The notes beneath the pieces were generated by a model. That model was not told the DNA's origin. It searched no databases and was given only the letters and a program-made list of their open reading frames with translations. Shown piece after piece: positions 1 through 5,306 of a stretch of DNA of 5,306 bases (position 1 is the first letter of the stretch; each line of letters begins with the position of its first letter). Both the position numbers and the translations under genes were made by a program. The stretch is from CAZKUR01 sp964556005 (GTDB lineage Bacteria > Bacteroidota > Ignavibacteria > Ignavibacteriales > Ignavibacteriaceae), in contig CAZKUR010000155.1 in the NCBI GenBank assembly GCA_964556005.1, positions 1 to 5,306 of the forward strand. Reading direction: 5' to 3'.

Positions 1-19
1 TGATCATTTCACTTCAATT

Positions 20-862
20 TTATTTATTTTCAAAAGTCACTTCATTTGAAGAAATGTATGTTCCTCTCAAACCTTTAAGAAAAACCTTAGCTGAACTAAC
101 TGAGCATAATGCCCGAAGGAATTCATTTGGAAGTTTAAATTCATATCCTATTTTTACGGAATATCTGCCTTTCGGAATTCTTCTAAAATCATAATGAGAA
201 AGTATAGTCGAATATTTAATTGTTTTTCCTGCTCCGATTAAAATAAGGTCTCTTGAATTCGGACAGGTTTTTTCTCCCATACAATCGATATCAAAACTGG
301 TTTCTCTAATTAATTTACCGGTACTGTCCTTCATTGTTGGTTTAATTACAGTGAAACAGTCATAGTTTCTGAAAACATAAATAGAATCTTTTGCATTGTT
401 TGTCATTGAGAGAAAAGCTCTTAAAGAAAAATCCAAATATTTTAAGCTGTCGGTTTCAATTGACAATACCGGTTTAATTTTATTTATCTCTTGAAGTTTT
501 TTATGATAAGCTTCGATTTCAGGAGTGGTAACCGAATCCAGATAAATAACATCCGTTCTAAGCCTAATATTAAATTTAAGAACTTCATCCTGACTTTTAA
601 TTTCAATGCTGTCAAATCTATCTATATACGCAATATATCTTGTTCTTAATACATATTTCCCAATAGGTAAATCTTTGATTATATAAAAACCCTTTACATC
701 TGTTGCAGCACACTTATTTGTATTCATGACGATAACATCAGCCCCGATTAAAGGTAAACCGTTATCAGAATCTGTAATATAACCTTTAATCGTTGCAGAA
801 GGTATTGTCGTATTAAAAATCAGAAGAAAGAAAATAACCGGAAGAAGTTTGAATGATTGCAT
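20..862 (-). CDS. Secreted carboxypeptidase-regulatory-like domain protein, function unknown
   Basis: A 280-residue protein when started at the ATG at 862-860. That start gives a clean signal peptide (MQSFK, then a hydrophobic core at about residues 6-16, cleavage near residue 22-24), and a GGGA sits about 7 bases upstream. An in-frame ATG at 913-911 would add 17 residues but has no SD-like sequence and would bury the signal peptide. Residues about 24-110 resemble a CarboxypepD_reg-like domain: TIKGYITD, then GLPLIGADV, then TDVKGFYIIKDLPIGKY, the usual beta-sandwich pattern seen at the N-terminus of many FCB-group outer-membrane and secreted proteins. Residues about 140-280 look like a second all-beta domain (KGRYSVKIGYEF and a closing SSNEVTFE strand) that I cannot assign to a named family. 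Cysteines lie at 51, 169, 194, 200 and 253. It is divergent from the cco operon and probably unrelated to it. The extracytoplasmic location is well supported; the biochemical role is unknown. Confidence 0.8.
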   Translation of the reverse strand: MQSFKLLPVIFFLLIFNTTIPSATIKGYITDSDNGLPLIGADVIVMNTNKCAATDVKGFYIIKDLPIGKYVLRTRYIAYIDRFDSIEIKSQDEVLKFNIRLRTDVIYLDSVTTPEIEAYHKKLQEINKIKPVLSIETDSLKYLDFSLRAFLSMTNNAKDSIYVFRNYDCFTVIKPTMKDSTGKLIRETSFDIDCMGEKTCPNSRDLILIGAGKTIKYSTILSHYDFRRIPKGRYSVKIGYEFKLPNEFLRALCSVSSAKVFLKGLRGTYISSNEVTFENK

Positions 863-1203
863 TTTATTTTCCCATAAAATGTAGTTAATCAAAATTAATG
901 AAAAGTTTGACATTATTCATTTAAAAGTTAAAAACACATGTTAACGAATTATTCCTAATCTTTTAATTATTTAGTAGAGTTGGAAAACATGTTCGTGGAC
1001 TCATTCTCACATTCGGGAGAGAAGCACCGATACCAATTCTAAGTTTTGAAAATGCCGAAATAAAAACCTGCGATTATTAAGATTAAGTATAAATTAGCAA
1101 ATAAATTTCGGTGGCATAATATATGTTTTTAAGAATTTTTCATATCTTTACTTAACCCAGGGAAGTTTAATTAATATATTAAAGGCAATTAATTATTGAG
1201 TGA
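863..1203. other. Divergent intergenic region, no confident gene
   Basis: This stretch separates the minus-strand secreted protein from the cco operon, so it should hold promoters for both. It is extremely AT-rich (about 19% GC over 914-980) apart from an islet near 973-1078. I found no convincing FNR-type TTGAT-N4-ATCAA site and no strong sigma-70 pair. The best ccoI-proximal candidate is TTAGCA (1094-1099), 17 bases, then TAATAT (1117-1122), only 4 of 6 matches in each box, which is close to chance in DNA this AT-rich. TTAATATATTAA at 1171-1182 is a perfect 12-base palindrome but is simple AT sequence. No tRNA-like or terminator-like hairpin was seen. Confidence 0.6.
973..1078. other. GC-elevated islet in intergenic DNA, possible repeat or gene remnant
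   Basis: About 27 of the 60 bases at 981-1040 are G or C (about half within 991-1030), against roughly 19% in the 67 bases to the left and similarly AT-rich DNA to the right. On the plus strand a frame stays open from 967 to the TAA at 1078-1080 (37 codons, reading through GKHVRGLILTFGREAPIPIL) but has no start codon or RBS. A short inverted repeat TTCTC/GAGAA (1004-1008, 1019-1023) lies inside. The composition suggests an inserted repeat unit, a decayed gene end or a small RNA. None of these can be decided from the window alone. Confidence 0.35.
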
Positions 1204-3627
1204 ATGCCCATAGAAAAGAATTTTACCGAAAAGATAAAATGTTATCACTGCGGAGATGATTGCCCGGATTCATCAATTTCGATTGACGATAAATATTTTT
1301 GCTGCCAGGGATGTAAAACCGTCTATGAAATTCTGAATGAAAACCGGTTGTGCAATTATTATATCCTGGAAGAAACTCCAGGCATCTCACCAAAATACCC
1401 TTCCTATAGAAAATTCGATTTCCTCGATAACCAGGATGTTATTCAAAAATTAATTGATTTTAAGGATGATAAAATCATCGCTGTAACTTTTTATGTCTCC
1501 CAGATGCACTGCAGTTCATGTATCTGGCTCCTTGAAAATCTTTATAAAATAAATAACGCAATAGTTCAATCCACCGTTGACTTTCTAAAGAAGCAGATAA
1601 ATATAAAATTTAATCATACTTTAATTTCTCTCAAAGAAGTTGTTCAGCTTTTAACCTCAATCGGTTATGAGCCGCAGATAAATTTAGAGAGTGTTGAGAA
1701 AAAGGCGCAGCAAAAATCGAATAAAAAACTTTATTATAAAATCGGGATTGCAGCATTTTGTTTCGGAAATATTATGCTGCTCAGCTTCCCGGAATATTTA
1801 TCAATCGATGTTTCGGATATTTTCTTCATAAGATTTTTTGGTTATTTGAATCTGATTTTGGCATTGCCCGTATTTTTCTATTCGGCAAGCGGGTATTTCA
1901 TTTCGGCATTCAAAGGTTTAAAAAAGAAAATTGTAAACATAGATTTCCCGGTTTCGCTTGGAATATTAGTTCTATTTATCCGCAGCGCTTATGAAGTACT
2001 TTCACATTCCGGTGCAGGATATTTTGATTCATTAACCGGGTTAATTTTCTTTTTATTAATTGGAAAATTATTCCAGGAAAAAACTTATGATTCATTAAAC
2101 TTTGAAAGAAATTATAAATCGTATTTCCCTCTTTCCGTGCTTGTTAAAAAGAAAGAAGAAGAGAAAGCAGTCCAGGTTTCCGAACTTAAAGTCGGCGATA
2201 GGATAATAATTAGAAAAAATGAAATCATTCCTGCCGATGCTATTTTGTTTAAAGGAAACGGAAGCATCGATTACAGCTTTGTAACGGGAGAATCAAAACC
2301 GGTGAGTAAAGTTTTGGGAGAGTTAATTTATGCCGGCGGCAAGCAAACCGGCGCTGCGATTGAGCTTGAAGTAGTAAAGGAAGTTTCGCAAAGCTATTTA
2401 ACTCAATTGTGGAACAATGAAGCTTTCGATAAAAATGAAGAAAGCAGCTTTACGGTTTTCACCAACCGTGTCAGCAAATATTTTACTTTTATTGTTTTGG
2501 CAATCGCATTTGTCAGTTCCGCCCTCTGGTTATCAAGCGATATTAATACCGCATTGAATGTTTTCACAGCAGTTTTGATTGTTGCCTGTCCCTGCGCACT
2601 TGCATTATCGACACCGTTTACGTTAGGCAATACTTTGAGAATTTTCGGCAAGAATAAATTTTACATGAAAAACAGTGCAGCAATTGAAAGACTTGCCAAA
2701 ATAGATACAGTTGTCTTTGATAAAACAGGTACAATAACAAAATCCAGTGGAAATCAAATAAAATTTGTTGGTAATGAACTCAATTCATTTCAAAAAGAAA
2801 TTGTTAAAGCAGTTGTGAAAAATTCCACACATCCTTTAAGCAGAATGATTTACGATTCACTGGATGTTAAACATGAATTATCTATGACGAATTATGAAGA
2901 GTATTCGGGTAAAGGGATTGAGGGAACTATTCTAGGAAATAAAATAAAATTGGGTTCAATTAATTTTATTGAAAATGATTTTGAAAGAAATAATAAATTA
3001 ATTGACAAATTTGAAACGAGAGTTTACCTTTCAATAAATAACCAGGCTATCGGTTATTTTGAATTTGCAAATGCTTATCGTGAAGGAATAAATAAAACTA
3101 TTCGAAAATTAAGCAACGATTACGATGTTTCACTTTTATCCGGCGATGATGAGGTTGAAAAAGAAAATCTTCTAAAATTTTTTAATGATGAATCAAAGCT
3201 GCATTTTCGCCAATCGCCTGAAGAAAAATTAAAATATATCAAGTCGCTTCAATCATCAGACAAAAATGTTTTAATGATAGGCGATGGGCTGAATGATGCC
3301 GGCGCACTTGTGCAAAGTAATGTAGGAATTTCGGTTACCGAAAATATTAGCAGCTTTTCGCCTGCATGTGATGCTATACTTGAGGCGGGAAAACTGAATA
3401 ATATTTTTGACTTCATTAAATTTTCTAAAACAAGTGTTCATATTATTCTTATTAGCTTTGGAATTTCGTTTTTATATAATTTAATCGGTTTAGGATTTGC
3501 GGTTGACGGAATGTTGTCGCCGATTGTTGCGGCGATTTTAATGCCGGCAAGTTCTATTTCGGTAGTGTTGTTTGCAACTTTATCAACAAATTTGATGGCA
3601 AAAAAGAGAGGTTTGTTATCTCTGTAA
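1204..3627 (+). CDS. ccoI: CcoI/FixI-type Cu+-translocating P1B ATPase for cbb3 oxidase assembly
   Basis: An 807-residue inner-membrane P-type ATPase. Residues 13-50 form a Cys-rich N-terminal metal-binding domain (C13, C16, C20, C33, C34, C37, C50). Residues about 92-160 form a heavy-metal-associated domain with MHCSSC (C103, C106). Transmembrane helices begin near residue 177. The actuator loop has TGES (361-364), helix M6 has CPC (462-464), the phosphorylation site is DKTGT with D506, the nucleotide-binding domain has HP (543-544), and the hinge has GDGLND (693-698). Y758-N759 and M780 with S783-S784 match the Cu+-site residues of CopA-type helices M7 and M8. Known CcoI/FixI proteins move Cu+ out of the cytoplasm and are needed for CuB loading of cbb3 oxidase, rather than mainly for copper tolerance. 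The start is fixed by an in-frame TGA immediately before the ATG; no good SD precedes it. It overlaps ccoS by 10 bases. The adjacent ccoS and ccoN favour CcoI over a general CopA exporter. Confidence 0.95.
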   Translation: MPIEKNFTEKIKCYHCGDDCPDSSISIDDKYFCCQGCKTVYEILNENRLCNYYILEETPGISPKYPSYRKFDFLDNQDVIQKLIDFKDDKIIAVTFYVSQMHCSSCIWLLENLYKINNAIVQSTVDFLKKQINIKFNHTLISLKEVVQLLTSIGYEPQINLESVEKKAQQKSNKKLYYKIGIAAFCFGNIMLLSFPEYLSIDVSDIFFIRFFGYLNLILALPVFFYSASGYFISAFKGLKKKIVNIDFPVSLGILVLFIRSAYEVLSHSGAGYFDSLTGLIFFLLIGKLFQEKTYDSLNFERNYKSYFPLSVLVKKKEEEKAVQVSELKVGDRIIIRKNEIIPADAILFKGNGSIDYSFVTGESKPVSKVLGELIYAGGKQTGAAIELEVVKEVSQSYLTQLWNNEAFDKNEESSFTVFTNRVSKYFTFIVLAIAFVSSALWLSSDINTALNVFTAVLIVACPCALALSTPFTLGNTLRIFGKNKFYMKNSAAIERLAKIDTVVFDKTGTITKSSGNQIKFVGNELNSFQKEIVKAVVKNSTHPLSRMIYDSLDVKHELSMTNYEEYSGKGIEGTILGNKIKLGSINFIENDFERNNKLIDKFETRVYLSINNQAIGYFEFANAYREGINKTIRKLSNDYDVSLLSGDDEVEKENLLKFFNDESKLHFRQSPEEKLKYIKSLQSSDKNVLMIGDGLNDAGALVQSNVGISVTENISSFSPACDAILEAGKLNNIFDFIKFSKTSVHIILISFGISFLYNLIGLGFAVDGMLSPIVAAILMPASSISVVLFATLSTNLMAKKRGLLSL
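3606..3611 (+). promoter_or_regulatory. SD-like GAGAGG for ccoS, inside the end of ccoI
   Basis: GAGAGG lies within the last codons of ccoI. Six bases (TTTGTT) separate it from the ATC at 3618-3620, a normal distance for translation initiation. The later non-canonical candidate ATT at 3627 would be 15 bases away, so the SD position supports ATC. The site being inside ccoI suggests translational coupling of ccoS to ccoI. Confidence 0.5.
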
Positions 3628-3812
3628 TTGTAGTATTAATTGGTGTCAGCTTATTCGTAGCTGCATGTTTTTTAGCTGCTTTCCTGTGGTCTGTGAAAAG
3701 CGGTCAATACAAGGATACATACACTCCTTCCGTTAGAATTTTGTTTGACGATAAAGAACCGGAAACAAAAGAAATTGAAAATAATTCAAGGGAACAAAAT
3801 AAGATCCAGTAA
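3618..3812 (+). CDS. ccoS: CcoS, small cbb3 oxidase assembly protein with apparent ATC start
   Basis: A 64-residue protein with one N-terminal transmembrane helix (about residues 3-24), followed by the CcoS signature FLWSVKSGQYKDTYTPSVR and an acidic LFDD, then a charged, poorly conserved tail. Known CcoS proteins are needed to insert haem and copper cofactors into CcoN. The frame is open from 3507 to the TAA at 3810-3812 but contains no ATG anywhere, and no GTG or TTG before codon 26 (3693), which lies beyond the membrane helix. Initiation at ATC (3618) gives MSVIVVLIGVSL, which matches the usual CcoS N-terminus, and places GAGAGG 6 bases upstream. Either ATC is a real rare start or a single base differs from a true ATG. 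The gene overlaps ccoI by 10 bases and ends 19 bases before ccoN. The family assignment is firm; the exact start is less so. Confidence 0.88.
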   Translation: MSVIVVLIGVSLFVAACFLAAFLWSVKSGQYKDTYTPSVRILFDDKEPETKEIENNSREQNKIQ

Positions 3813-3816
3813 AAAC

Positions 3817-3823
3817 TAAGGAG
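3817..3823 (+). promoter_or_regulatory. Strong Shine-Dalgarno TAAGGAG for ccoN
   Basis: TAAGGAG is a near-full anti-SD match, 8 bases before the ccoN ATG at 3832, in the 19-base gap after ccoS. It fixes the ccoN start. It is much stronger than anything before ccoI or ccoS, which fits higher synthesis of the structural subunit than of the assembly factors. Confidence 0.8.
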
Positions 3824-3831
3824 ACTTCTAG

Positions 3832-5306
3832 ATGGAATTGGAAACTTTTCAGTACGATAATAAGATTGTAAGAAATTTTGGGCTGGCTACAATCTTTTGG
3901 GGAATTGTGGGAATGTTTGTAGGCCTCGTTATCGCCACACAGCTTTTTACACCATCGCTGAATCTTAATCTTCCGTTCACAACTTTCGGAAGAATTCGTC
4001 CGATACATACAAACGCCGTTATTTTTGCTTTTGTCGGAAACGCAATCTTTATGGGAGTTTACTATTCGCTCCAGCGTTTGTGCAAAGCAAGAATGTACAG
4101 CGATTTTCTGAGCAAGTTCCATTTCTGGGGGTGGCAATTAATTATTGTTGCCGGCGCTATAACCCTGGCGCTCGGATATACTACAAGTCATGAATATGCG
4201 GAACTCGAATGGCCGATTGATATTGCAATTGCTATCGTTTGGATCGCATTCGGTATTAACATGTTCGGAACGATAATTAAAAGAAGGGAAAGTCATCTCT
4301 ATGTTGCTATCTGGTTTTACATTGCGACATGGGTAACTGTTGCAATTCTGCATATTGTTAATTCGATTGAGATACCGGTCAGTTTCCTTAAAAGTTATCC
4401 GGTTTACGCCGGTGTTCAGGATGCGCTTGTTCAATGGTGGTACGGACATAATGCCGTCGCATTCTTTCTCACGACGCCTTTTTTGGGTTTGATGTATTAT
4501 TATCTACCCAAAGCGGCGAAGCGGCCAATTTACTCTTATAAATTATCAATTGTACATTTCTGGTCGTTAATATTTATTTACATCTGGGCAGGGCCTCATC
4601 ATCTTCTTTACTCTGCGCTTCCCGATTGGGCTCAAGCGTTGGGAACAGTGTTTTCAATTATGCTGATTGCTCCATCCTGGGGAGGCATGATAAACGGTCT
4701 GCTTACGTTAAGAGGCGCATGGGATAAAGTTCGTCAGGATCCGATTTTAAAATTCATGGTTGTTGCGGTTACCGCATATGGAATGGCAACATTTGAAGGG
4801 CCAACGCTTGCTTTAAAAAATGTAAATGCAATTGCACACTTTACTGATTGGGTTATAGCTCATGTTCATATGGGAACTTTAGCCTGGAATGGATTTTTAA
4901 CTTTCGGAATTCTCTATTGGTTGGTACCAAGACTTTATAATACAAAGTTGTTTTCACGAAAACTTGCAAACTTTCATTTTTGGATCGGCACACTCGGAAT
5001 TTTAACATATCTAATTTCAATGTACTGGTCAGGGATTACGCAATCGTTAATGTGGAAACAGTTTACTCCGCTCGGTACTCTTCAGTATCCGAATTTCCTT
5101 GAATCAACTTTGCAGATTATTCCGATGTACATTATCCGTGCCTGCGGCGGTCTTCTCTATTTCATCGGTGTGATTATGATGGTTTATAATTTATATAAAA
5201 CCGCAAAACAGGGAGCATTAGTTAAAGAAGAAACTGCTCAAGCTGCGGCGCTTCCAAAATTTACAGATCCGTTTGTAAAAGGGAAAAGGCATCGCTGGCT
5301 TGAAGG
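3832..5306 (+). CDS. ccoN: cbb3-type cytochrome c oxidase subunit I (CcoN), 3' partial, probably a CcoN-CcoO fusion
   Basis: 491 codons are present with no stop before the window ends. This is the catalytic haem-copper subunit, reducing O2 to water at the inner membrane. About twelve transmembrane helices run from residue 17 to 455. Haem b ligands are H59 (in RPIHTNAVIFAF) and H346; the haem b3 ligand is H344 (in IAHVHMG); CuB ligands are H206 (WWYGHNAVA) and H256-H257 (AGPHHLLY). Y250 sits where CcoN has its histidine-cross-linked tyrosine. The FEGP glutamate E322 is present. From memory, all these positions are one lower than in Pseudomonas stutzeri CcoN, so the N-terminus is nearly collinear. 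After helix 12 a polar Ala/Lys linker (about 456-480) leads into GKRHRWLEG, still open. Stand-alone CcoN normally ends near 475 residues, so a fusion to the membrane-anchored cytochrome CcoO, as in many Bacteroidota, is likely. The start is supported by TAAGGAG. Third gene of the ccoI-ccoS-ccoN operon. Confidence 0.95.
   Translation, partial: MELETFQYDNKIVRNFGLATIFWGIVGMFVGLVIATQLFTPSLNLNLPFTTFGRIRPIHTNAVIFAFVGNAIFMGVYYSLQRLCKARMYSDFLSKFHFWGWQLIIVAGAITLALGYTTSHEYAELEWPIDIAIAIVWIAFGINMFGTIIKRRESHLYVAIWFYIATWVTVAILHIVNSIEIPVSFLKSYPVYAGVQDALVQWWYGHNAVAFFLTTPFLGLMYYYLPKAAKRPIYSYKLSIVHFWSLIFIYIWAGPHHLLYSALPDWAQALGTVFSIMLIAPSWGGMINGLLTLRGAWDKVRQDPILKFMVVAVTAYGMATFEGPTLALKNVNAIAHFTDWVIAHVHMGTLAWNGFLTFGILYWLVPRLYNTKLFSRKLANFHFWIGTLGILTYLISMYWSGITQSLMWKQFTPLGTLQYPNFLESTLQIIPMYIIRACGGLLYFIGVIMMVYNLYKTAKQGALVKEETAQAAALPKFTDPFVKGKRHRWLE

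Noticed and set aside
40..51. CTTCATTTGAAG inverted repeat near the left edge, as a terminator
   Set aside because: It lies inside the coding region of the minus-strand gene, is short, and lacks a T-run in the proper position.
863..913. Upstream ATG at 913 as start of the secreted protein
   Set aside because: No SD-like sequence precedes it, and it would place 17 residues before a typical signal peptide; the ATG at 862 is better.
1094..1122. TTAGCA-N17-TAATAT as a sigma-70 promoter for ccoI
   Set aside because: Only 4 of 6 matches in each box in DNA of about 20% GC; not distinguishable from chance.
1758..1994. 78-codon plus-strand open frame inside ccoI
   Set aside because: It lies wholly within a strongly supported P-type ATPase in another frame, has no recognisable domain, and is a shadow.
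2403..2651. 82-codon minus-strand open frame opposite ccoI
   Set aside because: It is antisense to the CPC helix region of ccoI, which is fully conserved in its own frame; no RBS or family match.
3627..3629. ATT as the ccoS start
   Set aside because: It would lie 15 bases from GAGAGG and remove the conserved M-S-V residues; the ATC at 3618 fits spacing and homology better.
3733..4137. 134-codon minus-strand open frame
   Set aside because: It is antisense across the end of ccoS and the start of ccoN, both real genes; its protein shows no domain pattern.
4138..4449. 103-codon minus-strand open frame
   Set aside because: It is antisense to the CcoN helices 4-6 region with intact haem-copper motifs on the plus strand; a shadow.

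Overview
The window reads as an AT-rich genome of the Bacteroidota/Chlorobiota (FCB) group. Three things point that way: a secreted protein with a carboxypeptidase-regulatory-like domain, cbb3-oxidase genes in the order ccoI-ccoS-ccoN (assembly genes before the catalytic subunit), and strong AT bias in coding and non-coding DNA. The clear Shine-Dalgarno sequence before ccoN is unusual for typical Bacteroidia/Flavobacteriia and leans towards an Ignavibacteria/Chlorobi-like lineage. This placement is inference; no phylogenetic marker is present.

Layout. About 20-862 on the minus strand is a secreted two-domain beta-rich protein of unknown function. About 863-1203 is a divergent intergenic region. 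It is very AT-rich except for an islet of roughly 45% GC near 973-1078 that no gene explains. From 1204 to the right edge, all on the plus strand, runs a cbb3-type cytochrome oxidase operon. It holds ccoI (Cu+ P1B-ATPase, 1204-3627), ccoS (small membrane assembly protein, 3618-3812, overlapping ccoI and apparently starting at an ATC codon), and ccoN or the N-terminal part of a ccoN-ccoO fusion (3832 to beyond 5306).

How the genes work together. CcoN is the twelve-helix catalytic subunit of a high-affinity terminal oxidase; it carries low-spin haem b and the haem b3-CuB oxygen-reducing centre. CcoI moves Cu+ across the inner membrane in support of CuB loading, and CcoS is needed for cofactor insertion. 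All six haem and copper histidines, the cross-link tyrosine, and the CPC/DKTGT/TGES/HP/GDGxND ATPase motifs are visible, so the system looks functional. The most notable observation is that the ccoS frame has no ATG at all and no GTG or TTG before codon 26, although its protein sequence is intact and an SD-like GAGAGG lies six bases before an ATC codon. No mobile element, CRISPR array, tRNA or rRNA was seen.
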